A DNA stretch of 64,000 bases. It comes from Bretschneidera sinensis. Its lineage: Eukaryota > Streptophyta > Magnoliopsida > Brassicales > Akaniaceae. How positions within the stretch are numbered: position 1 is the stretch's first letter; each line of letters opens with the position of its first letter. The position numbers were made by a program, and so were the translations under genes. The notes under the pieces are model-generated. The model was not told the origin of the DNA. It saw nothing but the letters and a program-made list of their open reading frames with translations, and ran no database searches. This document shows, piece by piece, positions 22,001 to 34,384 of the stretch. The stretch lies in contig CM043702.1 in assembly GCA_023935145.1 (NCBI GenBank), positions 109,715,088 through 109,779,087 of the forward strand, given 5' to 3'.

Positions 22001-24459
22001 TTGATTACATAAAATTAAATGCTGCCACCCGGAAAGACCATTTCCCACTCCCTTTTATTGATCAAATTCTTGAGCGTGTAGCTGGTCATCCTTTTTACTG
22101 TTTCTTAGATGGTTATTCTGGCTATTATCAAATAGAAGTTGCATTAGAAGACCAGGATAAGACCACTTTTACTTGTCCCTTTGGCACTTATGCTTTTCGT
22201 AGAATGCCATTTGGATTATGTAATGCCCCTACCACTTTTCAACGTTGCATGATGAGTGTTTTTAGTGACATGGTTGAAAATTGCATGGAGGTTTTTATGG
22301 ATGACCTAACTGTTTTTGGATCTTTATTTGATACATGCTTAATGAATTTGGAAAGAGTATTAATTCGATGTGAGGAAAAAGAATTGGTTTTAAACTGGGA
22401 AAAATGTCATTTCATGGTCCCATCCGGTATTGTCTTAGGGCATATTGTCTCTTCTAAAGGAATAGAGATTGATCAATCTAAGATTGAATTAATCTCTAAA
22501 TTGTCTACACCTAAGACAATAAAGGATGTGAGATCTTTCCTTGGTCATGCTGGCTTTTATAAGAGGTTCATACAAAATTTTTCCAACATATCTAGACCAT
22601 TATGTGCCCTCCTAATTAAAGATGCCCCATTTGAGGGGACTCCAGCTTGTCAAGAGGCCTTTAAAACGCTGATTGGCAAGCTTACTTCAGCACCTATAAT
22701 GTAGTCACCTGATTGGAATTTACCTTTTGAAATCATGTGTGATGCTAGTGACTACGTTGTAGGTGCTGTTCTTGGACAGCGAAGAGAGGGAAAACCTTTT
22801 GTAATTTACTATGCTAGTAAGACTTTGAATAGTGCTCAGATGAATTACTCCACAATTGAAAAAGAATTACTAGCTGTAGTATTTGCTTTAGATAAATTTT
22901 GTGCATACTTAATTGGTTCTTCTATCCTTATTTTTACAGATCATGCTGCTCTCAAATACCTTCTTACAAAGAAGGATGCTAAGGAACGCTTAATACGATG
23001 GATTCTACTCCTACAAGAATTCGACATCACCATCAAAGACAAGAAAGGAGTAGAGAATGTAGTGGCTGACCATCTTTCAAGGCTCGCATTTGAAGACACA
23101 TCTGATGACATGCCGATCAAAGATGACTTTCCCGATGAGTACTTACTTTCTGTTACTTCCTTGCCATGGTTTGCTCACATTGTGAATTATTTGGTTACAG
23201 GTGAGATACCAGTGGATTGGAGCGCTCAAGACAAGTGAAAATTTTTATATGAGGTACGTAATTTTTATTGGGATGACCCCTATCTTTTCAAGTACTGCCC
23301 AGACCAAATTCTAAGACGTTGCATCCCTACTGAAGAGATTGCACGTGTCTAAGAATTTTGTCATTCCCTACTGTGTGGAGGCCATTTTTCAATGAAAAAA
23401 ACCGTTGCAAAAATTTTGCAGTGTGGATTTTATTGGCCTACCTTGTTTAAGGATATAAACACCTATTGTCGCTCATGTGAAAGGTGTCAAAAGTTAGGAG
23501 CTGTGTCTCGTCGAAATATGATGCCCTTAAACCCTATTTTAATAATTGAAATCTTTGATTGTTGGGGCATCGATTTTATGGGACCCTTTCCTCCTTCCTT
23601 TGGATACCTATATATCATTGTGGCAATAGATTATGTATCTAAGTGGGTAGAGGTAGCAGCTTGCCGAAGCAATGATAATAGAACGGTACTTAAATTTCTT
23701 AAAGAAAATGTGTTATCTCGATTTGGTACACCACGTGCTATAATTAGTGATCAAGGTACACATTTTTGCAACCGTTCTTTTGAAGCTTTGATGCGAAAAT
23801 ATGGGGTGCTACATAAAATTTCTACTGCCTATCATCCTCAGACTAGTGGGCAAGTAAAGCTCACTAATAGGGAGATTAAACAAATTTTAGAAAAAACGGT
23901 GAACCCGGATCACAAGGATTGGTCGTTGAGACTAGTTGATGCGCTTTGGGCTTACCGTACAGCTTTTAAAACTCCCTTAGGTATGTCACCTTATCGGCTT
24001 GTTTTTGGAAAACCCTACCACTTACCTGTAGAGCTTGAGCATCGAGCATATTGGGCAATCAAATCTTTTAATTTTGACCTAGGAGAAGCCGGTAAGCTTC
24101 GGAAATATCAGTTGACCGAGTTAGAGGAGTTAAGGAATGATGCTTATGAGAATTCTAGAATCTATAAGGCTAAGATGAAAGTATTCCATGATAAAAATAT
24201 TTTAAGGAAAACATTTAAACCTAATGATAGGGTGTTCTTATACAACTCTAGACTCCATATGCATCCTGGAAAACTTTGGTCAAGGTGGACCGGCCCTTTT
24301 GTGGTAAAAAACGTTTTTGAAAATGGGGTGGTAGAAATTGAGGATACTAGAGATGGCCGGGTCTTTAAAGTCAATGGTTAACGCCTTAAGATCTTAATGG
24401 ATAGGCAAGATCCGGAAGTGGAAGACATTCCACTTATGGATCCTGTCTACTTACCTTGA
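19084..24459 (+). pseudogene. Element C, gag-pol polyprotein
   Basis: One plus frame from ATG at 19084 to TGA at 24457-24459, free of frameshifts but with about eleven point stops (for example 19324, 19411, 19501, 19516, 19687, 20215, 20989, 22702, 23236, 24379). Domains in order: gag with FFNKYFPQHKTNALKRQIST and an intact knuckle CFMCGGVYHLLQEC; protease LLDLGASVNLMP and IPLILGRPFLATA; RT with WRMCIDYIKLNAATRKDHFP, FLDGYSGYYQI and FMDD near 22300; RNase H ([33 protein letters not shown]); integrase with a partial HHCC finger (CERCQ), [21 protein letters not shown] and a C-terminal WTGPFVV region. The third catalytic residue of integrase appears to be Lys ([11 protein letters not shown]) where the family has Glu. 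Athila type. Confidence 0.9.
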
Positions 24460-26096
24460 CCACACAACAGAGGTACATTTATTTCTTTTATTTGTTTTTA
24501 TGTTGTTTATTTGTTTCATTTTTTTATTATTTGTATTTTAATTTTAATTTTTAGTATACTAACACATGGTGGAAGTCTTAATGGTACACCACAAATGCTT
24601 TCTTTTTGTTTGTTCTATGTTGTAGATCAGATTTTTAACAAGAAGTTTAGCATGCAGTTCATATGGAGATGCACAAGTTTCAGCTGCCGTGCATTTTTGT
24701 TTACAAAGGGAGTTTCCTTTACCTTTTCTTTAACATTGAGGACAATGTGATTTTTCAGTTGGGGGTGGAGGAAACATATTCCTTTTCTTTCATTGAACTG
24801 CTTGGTGCCATCTTTGTTTTTGTTTAGCATGCTTTGTGTTAGCCTTAGAGTCAATTTACATGTCAATGATATGAGCATAATTGAGATAGCAGATAGCATG
24901 TAGAAGAAGTTAAATCTTGCTTCAGTTTGAAATTAATTTAAGCATCAATCTTCATTTGGTTTTGAGACTTTAGTTTGTGGTAAGATTGTATGATTAAATT
25001 ATAACATCTAGAAAATTTTTATGTGTGATTATTTTGTGAATATTTTTACAGTCTTGACAAGCTCTAGAACTTACCTGATAACCACTTGAGGCGAATTCCT
25101 AGAATGCACACTACTTAGGATATGATATAGGCCATTTTTGAACCGTTTGAGCCTTTCAAACCTACCATTGCTATATTTATCACTAGTCACCTATTTGAGC
25201 CATTTTCTTGAAAAGAAAAATTGAACCTTGTTTCTTTGGATAAACCGTTTACTTACCTTTATGAGCCAAAAAATATTTTATCCTTACATTTCTTTTAAAA
25301 GAACTTAGTTATACACATGTTGTGAGAAGCACTTAAAAGGAGTAAGGGTGGAAATATGAAAAAATATCACTACCACAACCCAAGTACATTAAAGGAGATA
25401 AGTGGGGGGTTGTTGAAAAGATAAGAAAAAAAAATTGATGAAAAAGAAGGTGAATAGTTATGTACCAAAATAAAAAAAAATGAATTATGGCAAAGAAAGA
25501 AGAAAGAAAGAAAAAGAAAAGAAAAAATGGTGATTTGTTGAAAGAAATGCTTGAAAAATGGTTGAAAGAGTTGGGTATTGAAGTAAAGGTTATCAAGTGC
25601 TTAAAGTGATTGTGTTTAAAGCTAAGAGATTGAGTTCTTTTACTTGTGAATCCTTCCCATTCTTCCTTAGCCTTTACCTTAGCCTAACGTTACAAGCATA
25701 TTAAAGACCTTTTGATCCGATGTAGTGTGATTTTTTCTACAATAGTGAAGAGTGGTTTGAAATGTAAGCATATGGAGCTTGTTTTTGTAATTGATGTCAC
25801 GCTATTTATTATGTTTTTAGAGACCAAGATTTGTATTCATGAATGTTATGCATAAAATTATCCGAGTGTTTGGATTAATGGATTGTGGTAAGATTGATGT
25901 TTGGATTACTTTTGGATTTTGGTGAAATTTAATGATTCTTTATGCCTTGTGTTATGTTCAATTTTTGAGACAAAATGTGAATTACTCTTGGTTCAACGCT
26001 AGCATTGCTTTACTTTGTTTTTAGCTCCCACCATAGAATTCATCTCTTATTTTCGCTTGAATTGCTAGGGACTAGCAATAAGCTAGTTGGGAGTTT
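24460..26096 (+). other. Element C, 3' untranslated region and polypurine tract
   Basis: About 1.6 kb without a supported gene. It includes an A/G-rich stretch (25340-25560) and ends with the polypurine tract AGTTGGGAGTTT before the LTR at 26097. It is closely matched by 57480-59053 of element H. Confidence 0.75.
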
Positions 26097-26329
26097 TGAT
26101 GAGAGTCATAAAATGCTTCTCAACAGTGGTTAATTGTTAGCATTTTAGGATTGATCTCGGTCTTTATTGCACTTTTATGTGTTAATAACTCTAAAGTAAT
26201 ATTATTGGACCACTGACTTATTTCAGTGCAATTTTCAAGTACTTTGAGTTTAAAAGAGAAAAAGATATGATCGTTGCTTAAAAGGCCAAGATCCCATGCT
26301 TCTGGAAGGACATGATGGGCTACTGCCTG

Positions 26330-26475
26330 TATTGCGATCGATCACACAAGCAGTGCGATCGAGCGCACATCCCACATCGACCAAGTACTCTGCAGCGCAC
26401 AAGTGATCGAGTGCACCAATCTGCGATCGAGCGCACATGCGATCGAGTGCACTAAAGCTGTGATCGATCGCACTC
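26330..26475 (+). repeat. Palindromic TGCGATCGATCGCA motif cluster, element C 3' LTR
   Basis: Six copies at steps 21, 48, 20, 16 and 21 bp. Variants share the core ATCGA flanked by TGCG and GCAC. Confidence 0.85.
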
Positions 26476-26482
26476 GAGCAGT

Positions 26483-26533
26483 ATCCCACATCGGTCAGAA
26501 AATGCATAGCACTCTGGGAGCTTGCCTATATAA
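26483..26533 (+). promoter_or_regulatory. USE-like element and TATA box, 33 bp apart (element C 3' LTR)
   Basis: ATCCCACATCG at 26483-26493 and TATATAA at 26527-26533, a 33-bp gap as in the 5' LTR despite substitutions in between. Confidence 0.7.
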
Positions 26534-27395
26534 GACCCCTCCACTTCAGCTTTGATCATCAATCGGAGCTCATTTGAATTCATCAGAGAGTGAATCCATA
26601 GGGCCTTTAAGAGCAATCTAGAGGGCCTTTAGGACGAATCCGAAATTATAAATTTGGAGGGAAAGCTGAGGATGATCGTTGAGAGGCCGGAGGCAACTCA
26701 AGGAAGCATGAGCTCGATGGCCAGCTAATCTCCAAGCAAGGCGAAGGGATGAATCCCTAGGTGTAGTTGTTCTTATTTTCCTTTATTTGATTTAGTTGTA
26801 GTTGGATATTATTTTCATTAAACATTGTTATGTTTTATTCTTTAATTTAATTAGTAGATTTTTTAGTCCGGTGATTGCATGCTTCTTTTCCATATAAGTC
26901 TAGTCATGCTTTTCTTATATGTATCTGTTTGGGTGTGATTGAGTCTGGTAGATCTCTTTTATAGATTTGTCCATTGCTGTGGTATTGTCACTTAGATATA
27001 TCGTCGTCTCTTGATAATTTATAAGTTAGGTCATGTGTGTTTGAAATTGAAGAATAATTCATAGCAATCACATTAGGGTTTATAAATGCACTTTAATTGA
27101 ATATTTGCCGATTGCCTGTTTGGGATGTGAAACTTGCAATCGAGATAAAAACAACTGAATCAAGTTAGGATTAGAGCAACAAACCTAGGGAGGATTTCTG
27201 GAACCTTATTATTTCTTTATTAAATTAGTCAATCAATTACACAATTTGCATAAAATCAACAATTCAGAGTTTATCACTTTAACTTTTATCATTTGTGTTC
27301 AAGTTTATACCTTCTTTGTAATTAACTTGTTTCCCTGTGGAATCGACACCCCAAAACCGTACTATAACTACCGCATTATGTTTTGGGCGTAATCA

Positions 27396-27855
27396 GAGGG
27401 TTTCTTATTTCGGGAGAATAAGTTGTGTGTACCGAATTGCTCTTTGCGTGATATGTTAGTAAGGGAATCCCATGGAGGAGGTTTAATGGGTCACTTTAGA
27501 GTTGCTAAGACCTTAGCTGTTTTACAAGAACACTTCTATTGGCCATACATGAAAAGAGATATTGAGAGAATTTGTGGTAGATGTGTCACATGTAGGCAGG
27601 CAAAATCTCGAGTGCAACCCCATGGTTTATACACGCCACTGCCCATTCCTAGTGAGCCTTGGATAGATATTTCGATGGACTTTGTGTTAGGTTTACCTAG
27701 GTCTAAATGTGGTAGAGATTTAGTTTTTATGGTTGTGGATAGATTTTCTAAGATGACACATTTTATTCCATGTCACAAAACTGATGATGCTTCCAATATT
27801 GCTGATTTGTTCTTTAGAGAAATTGTAAGATTACATGGTATACCTAGAACAATAG
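27396..27855 (+). pseudogene. Element E, integrase zinc finger and catalytic core, first part
   Basis: Continuation of E pol after element C. It holds [26 protein letters not shown] (zinc finger), then the catalytic core start [17 protein letters not shown] (first Asp) and [14 protein letters not shown]. The frame is open to 27855, where element D is inserted after GIPRTI. Positions 27396-27400 are the right copy of the C target duplication (GAGGG). Confidence 0.88.
27851..27855 (+). repeat. Target-site duplication of element D, left
   Basis: AATAG, repeated at 33729-33733. Confidence 0.9.
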
Positions 27856-28609
27856 TGTTGGTATTTGTCTAAGGTTTAAATATGTCTAAATATAGTTCAA
27901 AGATGGTTAAAGTCTAAACTAGGGTTCGAAGATTAAAATACAGCATGTTAAAGGACTGCACACAAGTGTGTGCATCACTTTGGAGCAAGGTAAGGGTAGG
28001 CACACTGAAGCACACATGGACAGCTTGATTTAGCCTCTTGTTAAGTGCGTGGGTGCAAGGTTAAAATGCACCAATTCACCTAGGATTGATGGAGTGCCGT
28101 GATTAAATGGAGATCATGATCAAAGGGTGAGGATTGAATCTCAAGAATGTCCAAGAAGTGGATAGCTATAAAAGGGGTTTCCTAGCCTCATTTTCATACA
28201 ACACACATACAATACAAGACACACTTTGAGATCAATTGTATTACAAGAGAGAATTGTGTGAGAGAGATAAACATAAGAGGGACTCTTTGTAAGTAAGGCT
28301 GGTTATAAAAAGATAGAGAAGTCTAGATTAGAAAGAGAGCATTTTTAGTTCTCATTTTCTTCATTTCTTCTCTTCTTGAAGGGGATTGCTGTAACTTGTA
28401 AGAACCATTTGATTTAGTGCAGAAAGTTTGGAGGAACTCATAGGGACGTAAGCACATTGTTGAACCTCGATAACAATTGCTTGTCTTCTTTATTTTCTTT
28501 GATTTTCTGTTATTGTGTTCAATTGCTGTTTTTTCTTTCTACAAGTCATTCCAGACTTGGGTGTTTGGAAGATCACCACCTAGGTATCTTGCTACGGTTA
28601 TTTCCAACA
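27856..28609 (+). repeat. Element D, 5' LTR (754 bp)
   Basis: TGTTGGTATTTGTCTAAGG ... TTTCCAACA. TATAAAA box at 28167-28173. It lacks 29 bp present in the 3' LTR near 33468; the loss lies between two TTCTTGA repeats. Confidence 0.93.
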
Positions 28610-28610
28610 G

Positions 28611-28622
28611 TGGTATCAGAGC
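28611..28622 (+). other. Element D primer-binding site (tRNA-iMet)
   Basis: TGGTATCAGAGC, one base after the LTR. Confidence 0.93.
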
Positions 28623-28849
28623 TACACAGCTGGGTATCGGAGCAAGAACAAGAAGGTGACAGAGCCAAGACTCCAAGAATCAAAGATCAACTTCTTGGGT
28701 GATTCAAGAACGGTGTAAAGATCAAGATATGATCGCGTTCTTGAAGGTTGATTCAAGAACAGTGTTAAGATCCATCTTCGATCGGTGTTCTTGAGGTTGA
28801 AGAAAGCATTTGTGGGTAGAGCATAAATCTAGGGTCTTGTCCGCAAAAG

Positions 28850-31800
28850 ATAGCTTCAAATTTCTGTGTGGAGAAGTTTGATGGAAAGGGAGACTTTTCC
28901 CTTTGGAAGCGGAAGATCAAGGCGGTTCTAATGCAACAGAAAGTGGACTTGGCTATTAGAGAAGATGATACTTTTCTAGCAAGTGTAATGGAGGACCAGC
29001 GGACCAAGATGAAGAAGATGGCTTACAACACCATTTTCTTGCACATGTCGGATAGTGTGATAAGGGAGTGCGGAGACTCGGAAGATCCGGCTGTCATATA
29101 GAAGAAACTAGATGAGTTGTTTCTTACCAAAACTCTTCCTAATAAGATTTATCTTCTTAAAAGAATCTTTGCTTTTAAAATGGATCCTAGTAAAGAGTTG
29201 TAAGATAACCTTGATGTCTTTAATAAGCTAGTCAAGATTTGAATAGCTATAGCATTATTTTTCTGGATGAACAATTGGCTGTTATCTTGTTAAATTCTCT
29301 TTCTGATTGCTCTGATAATTTGATTAATGCTATTGAGTATGGAAGGGATAGTTTAACAAAGGAGATTGTGATCAATGCCATAAGGGCACATGATTTCAAG
29401 GCCAAGATGAAGGAGACATCAAGTGGAGATGGGCTGTTCGTAAGAGGAAGGCCAGCAACTCGAAATGACAGTAGCACTTATGGAAACTACCGGGAGAAAT
29501 CAAGAGGTAGAGGGCAGAACCATGGGAGATCTCATTCCAAGACAAGACTTGGAGGAGGAATGAGATATTTCTACTGCAACAAGGAGGGCCATTTCAAGAA
29601 AGACTGGAAGAAGAGGATATGGGATGAGAGGAGAAGCCATACCAACAATGGAGAGGCTTCGGTTGCCAAGGGAGAATAGCAAGATGATGTTCTTGTTGTG
29701 TGCTCAAATATGAGTAGGAGGCAAGGCAGTGGAAAGTGGATTCTTGATTCCAGGTGCACCTATCATATGTGCCCTCATAAAGAATGGTTCAAGAATTCCA
29801 AGGAGATCAATGATGGAAGGGTCTTCTTGGGGAATGACAATTCTTGCCAAGTTAGAGGGATTAGAGACATTCAATTGAGGATGTTTGATGGAGTCAAAGG
29901 CTGCTGCAAAATGTAAGGTATCTTCCAGATTTGAAGAGGAATTTGATCTCATTGGGGCAGCTGGATTCCATGGGGTACACATACAAAGTAGAGGGAGGAA
30001 AGATCAAGGTGGCCAAGGGATCTTTGGTAGTGATCAAGGCAGCAAGAAATGATGGACTCTATGAGATGATCAGAGAAACATAAATCAATGATCAAGCAGC
30101 AAGCTTGATGGCTGAGATGGACAAGGCAGCCATTTGGCACACTCGCTTGGGACACATGAGCGAAAAGGGCCTGCAAGTGCTTAGCAAGGAAGGTCTACTT
30201 AGAGGAGACAAAGTAGAGAAACTGGATTTCTGTGAGAGTTACATTCTTGGGAAGCAACACCGGGTCAGCTTTAACACCGGAGTGCACAAGTTTAAGGGGA
30301 TTCTTGACTACATTCATTCGGACCTTTGGGGACCAGCAAGAACACCAACACAGGGAGGTAACTTTTACTTTCTGTCTTTAATTGATGATTATTCAAGAAG
30401 AGTGTGGGTTTATTTTCTAAGGAATAAATCTAATGCCTTGAATCAATTTGTTATGTGGAAGAAGTTGCTAGAAACTCAAACAGGTAGGGTAGTTAAGGCT
30501 TTACGAACCGATAATGGCTTAGAATTTTGCAATAAGGATTTTGATAAATTCTGTGAATTAAATGGAATTATAAGGCATAGAACGGTTGTAAAAATACCTC
30601 AGCAAAATGGAGTAGCTGAAAGGATGAATAGAACCCTTATGGAAAAAGTTAAGTGCATGCTAATAGGATCTGGGTTACCAAAATATTTTTGGGGAGAAGC
30701 TATGGCTACAGCTGTATACTTGGTAAATAGATCACCCTCTAGAGCTTTAGAGCTCAAGACTCCCATGGAGATGTGGAGTGGAAAACCCCCTGAATTAAGC
30801 AACCTAAGGACTTTCGGGTGTGCAGCATATGCACATCAAAAGGAGGATAAACTTGGCCCTAGATCTAGAAAATGTGTATTTCTAGGATATGGTGATGGGG
30901 TTAAGGGATATAGGTTGTGGTCCTTAGAAAAGAAGGGCATGAAACTGATTATAAGTAGGGATGTTATTTTTAATGAATTGTTATTTCCCTACTTGGAGAA
31001 AACTAACCCTGCAGGGGCTAGTGAGCAAACCAGTCCGGAAGTTGTGGAGCATCACATCAAGGAGAACTCGATTCAGGTAGAGAAAAGGAGGCAAGAAGGT
31101 TTGGATCAGGTAGAGCCCTTGGATGAAGGCCAAGCTCAAGAAACTCAAGAAGAGGCTGAACAAGAAGAGGTTGATGCAGCAAGTCGGAATAACTACCAGC
31201 TCACAAGAGACTGGGAACGGAGGGTGGTTAGACCACCTTTGAGATATAGGTTTGTAGATGCTAATGTAGTAGCTCCTTGGATAGAAGGAGAGGTTGAACC
31301 AGAAACTTACATGGATGCCATGGAGTGTAAGGATTCGTCAAAGTGGCAGCTGGCTATGGAGAAATAAATGGATTTTTTGATGAAGAACAACTCTTGGGAG
31401 TTGGTGCCCAAACCAGAAAAACAGAGAGTTGTGGATTGTAGATGGCTCTACAAGCTCAAAGAAGGGAATACTCCAGGGGATGAAGTCCGATACAAAGCTA
31501 GGCTAGTGGCGAAGGGGTTCACACAAAAAAGAAGGCATAGATTTTACCTAAATCTTCTCACTGGTTGTGAAGTACAAGACGATCCGGATAGTGGTAGCAT
31601 TGGTGGTCCAATTTGATTGGGAAATTGAGCAAATGGATGTAAAGATAGCGTTCTTACATGGAGAGCTCGATGAGACCATTTTCATGAGGCAACTCGAAGG
31701 CTATGAGGAAGGAAGGCAGGGAGAGCTAGTGTGCAAATTAAAGAAGTCTCTCTATGGCCTGAAGCAATCACCTCGGCAATGGAATAAGAGGTTTGATTCC

Positions 31801-32863
31801 TTTGTGATCAGCTTGGGTTTCATGAGGAGTTACTATGATTCGTGCTTGTACTATAAAGGGCAGAAGATTGAGGAAATGGTGATCATCCTCATTTATGTTG
31901 ATGACATATTGCTGGTTAGGAGCAGCATGGAGAGGATAAAGAAATTAAAGACTCAACTCAGTGAGGAGTTTGAGATAAAGGATCTTGGCTATGCACAAAA
32001 GATCTTTGGGATGTGTATCATCCGGGAAAAGGAGAGAAATAGATTGAAGATCTCTCAAACTTCCTACATAGAGAAGATGATATCTAAATTCTTTATGAAA
32101 GATAGCAAACCAGTGAAGGTTCTCCTTGCTGGTCATTTCAAATTCTCGAGCGATTAATGTTCAAGATCGGAGGTGGAGAAAAAAGAAATGGAGAAAGTCC
32201 CTTACTCTAGTGCTGTTGGTTCTGTTATGTACACCATGGTAAGCACTAGACCTAATATTGCTCATGCAATGAGTGTTCTCAGCAGGTTTAAGAGTAATCC
32301 CGGAAAAGAGCATTGGCTTAGGATGAAGTGGTTGCTGAGGTACTTGAAGGGAAGCCCAGAAGTAAGGCTGGTATATGAAAAGAGGGGTAATGCCAATTGC
32401 CTTGAGGGGTTTGCAGATCCAGACTATGGAGCAGACCGGGATAAAAGGAGATCGATTACCTCTTATTTCTTCAGCTTAAACGGATGTTGTGTAAGTTAGA
32501 AGGCTCAGTTGCAGCCAGTGGTAGCACTTTCAACAACTGAGGCTGAGTACATAGCGGCTACGGAGGCCATTAAGGAAGCTATGTTGTGCAAAGGGTTGCT
32601 TGAAGAGTTAAAGGTACTGGATGAGCAGGTTGTGGTATTTTCAGATAGTTAAAGTGCATTGCACTTGTGTAAGAATCCAGTGTTCCATGAGAGGACAAAG
32701 CATATGGATGTTTGGTATCATTTCATTTGGGAAAATGTTACGAAAGAATGCATCCATGTGGACAAGGTTGCTACGGAAGAAAATCCTGCGGACTTGGGTA
32801 CTAAAGTTCTACCTCTAAGTAAGTTCAATCATTTCCTTGAACTACTTAGGATTGGAGTTGGTT
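28850..32863 (+). pseudogene. Element D, gag-pol polyprotein
   Basis: Copia order on the plus strand. Gag starts around KFDGKGDFSLWKRKIKAVL (28871); the probable start codon at 28850 now reads ATA. A frameshift near 29235 leads to the second half of gag, with a knuckle whose first and last Cys are changed (YFYCNKEGHFKKDW). Protease remnant WILDSRCTYHMCPHKEW near 29740. Integrase 30105-31200 keeps its three acidic residues (IHSDLWGP, LRTDNGLEF, NGVAERMNRT). RT follows with a frameshift in an A-run near 31530, FLHGELDETIFMRQ and YVDD at about 31897. RNase H has LSTTEAEYIAATEA and ERTKHMDVWYHF. Stops include about 29099, 31366, 32155, 32498 and 32650. None of these domains could be expressed intact as one protein. 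Confidence 0.9.
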
Positions 32864-32945
32864 AATTGGTGACTCAAGATGAGTTTGGATCCCGAAGCTC
32901 TCTACAAAATGGTTCGGGTTTAAACACTTAGACAAAGGTAGAGAT

Positions 32946-33728
32946 TGTTGGTATTTGTCTAAGGTTTAAACATGTTTAAATATGGTTCATAGATGGTTAA
33001 AGTCTAAACTATGGTTGAAAGATTAAAATACAGTATGTTAAAGGACTGCACACAAGTGTGTGCATAACTTTGGAGCAAGGTAAGGGTAGGCACACTGAAG
33101 CACACATGGACAGCTTGATTTAGCCTCTTGTTAAGTGCATGGGTGCAAGGTTAAAATGCACCACTTCACCTAGGATTGATGGAGGGCCATGATTAAATGG
33201 ATATCATGATCAAAGGGTGAGGATTGAATCTCAAGAATGTCCAAGAAGTGGATGGCTATAAAAGGGGTTTCCTAGCGTCATTTTTCATACAACACACATA
33301 CAATACAAGACACACTTTGAGATCAATTATATTACAAGAGAGAATTGTTTGAGAGAGATAAACACAAGAGGGACTCTTTGTAAGTAAGGCTGGTTGTAAA
33401 AAGATAGAGAAGTCTAGATTAGAAAGAGAGCATTGTTAGTTCTCATTTTCTTCCTTTCTTCTCTTCTTGATTTCTTCAAGAACATTGTGGTTTCTTGAAG
33501 GGGATTGTTGTAACTTGTAAGAACCATTTGATTTAGTGCAGAGAGTTCAGAGTAACTCACGGGGATGTAGGCACATTGCCGAACCTCGATAACAATTGTT
33601 TGTCTTCTTTATTTTCTTTGATTTTCTGTTCTTGTGTTCGATTGTTGTTTTTTCTTTCTACAAGTTATTCTAGACTTGGGTGTTTGGAAGATCACCACCT
33701 GGGCATCTTGCTAAGGTGATTTCCAACA
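32946..33728 (+). repeat. Element D, 3' LTR (783 bp)
   Basis: Near-identical to the 5' LTR apart from the 29-bp segment and scattered substitutions, preceded by the purine tract at 32936-32945. AATAG follows at 33729-33733. Confidence 0.93.
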
Positions 33729-34384
33729 AATAGTTTCAGATAGAGTTGCTAAGTTCTTGAGTTACTTTTGGAAGACTTTGTGGTGTAAGTTAGGGGCTAA
33801 GCTATTATTTTCTACTACTTGTCACCCACAAAATGATGGACAAACTGAAGCAGATACATGAGAAGGCAAGACTAAACGTTTAGAGGAAAATGGAACAATA
33901 TGCAAAACAAGCTAACAAAGGTCGCCAACAGCTGATTTTTCAATTCAGAGATTAGGTTTGGTTTCACATGAGGAAAGAAAGATTTTCGAAGCAAAGGCAT
34001 TCAAAGTTACTTCCTAAAGGAGATGGGCCTTTTCAAGTCATTGAGCGCATAAATGACAATGCATACAAATTGGATTTGCCAGGTGAGTACAATGTTAGTG
34101 CCACTTTTAATATTTCTGATTTAAGCCCTTTTGATGTAGGTGATGATTTAAGGACAAATCCTTTTCAAGAGGAAGGGAATGATGAGGACGTGACTAACAA
34201 ATGGGATGCGGATCCTATTCAAGTACAAATTGGTCCAGTTACAGGGCTCGAGCTAAAAGGTTCAAGGAAGCTCTCAATGGGCTGATTCAACACATTTGGA
34301 CTAAGAACCATCTTTGGGGGCCCAAGGATGATGCTATATGTGATCCACAAGGATGGGTTTCCATGATTCAAGCTTTGAATTAAT
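33729..34384 (+). pseudogene. Element E, integrase C-terminus running into the 3' LTR
   Basis: Resumption of E pol after element D. It has [11 protein letters not shown] with the third catalytic Glu, then a deletion of roughly 75 residues, followed by [58 protein letters not shown] and [20 protein letters not shown], the usual integrase C-terminal module. The frame crosses the polypurine tract and LTR boundary (34180) and would end near 34383; a one-base deletion at about 34240 shifts it relative to the intact 5' LTR copy. Coding across the 3' LTR boundary is a known trait of CRM chromoviruses. Confidence 0.85.
34167..34179 (+). other. Element E polypurine tract
   Basis: AAGAGGAAGGGAA directly before the LTR start TGATGAGGAC, while still inside the integrase frame. 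Confidence 0.85.

Larger units (their letters stand above)
17620..27395 (+). mobile_element. Element C: complete Athila-like Ty3/gypsy element nested in E
   Basis: LTRs at 17620-18891 and 26097-27395 with TG...CA ends, a perfect 5-bp target duplication, a decayed tRNA-Asp primer site, one gag-pol frame (19084-24459) and a polypurine tract (AGTTGGGAGTTT). Unlike A and F it has no ORF3; 1.6 kb of non-coding sequence follows pol. Related to the gag-only element H. Confidence 0.92.
26097..27395 (+). repeat. Element C, 3' LTR (1299 bp)
   Basis: From TGATGAGAGTCATAAAATGC to GGGCGTAATCA, followed by the GAGGG duplication. The palindrome array has centres near 26339, 26360, 26408, 26428, 26444 and 26465, one unit more than in the 5' LTR. 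Confidence 0.92.
27856..33728 (+). mobile_element. Element D: Ty1/copia retrotransposon nested in the integrase of E
   Basis: LTRs 27856-28609 and 32946-33728 with perfect TGTTGG...CCAACA ends, 5-bp target duplication AATAG, tRNA-iMet primer site, gag-protease-integrase-RT-RNase H order and a short purine tract (AGGTAGAGAT). Copia is certain from gene order; a Tork/Ikeros-type lineage is a guess from the gag start. Confidence 0.93.

Noticed and set aside
24511..24899. Frames in the C 3' region that look membrane-like
   Set aside because: They are T-rich low-complexity translations with no counterpart in H, so not an envelope gene.
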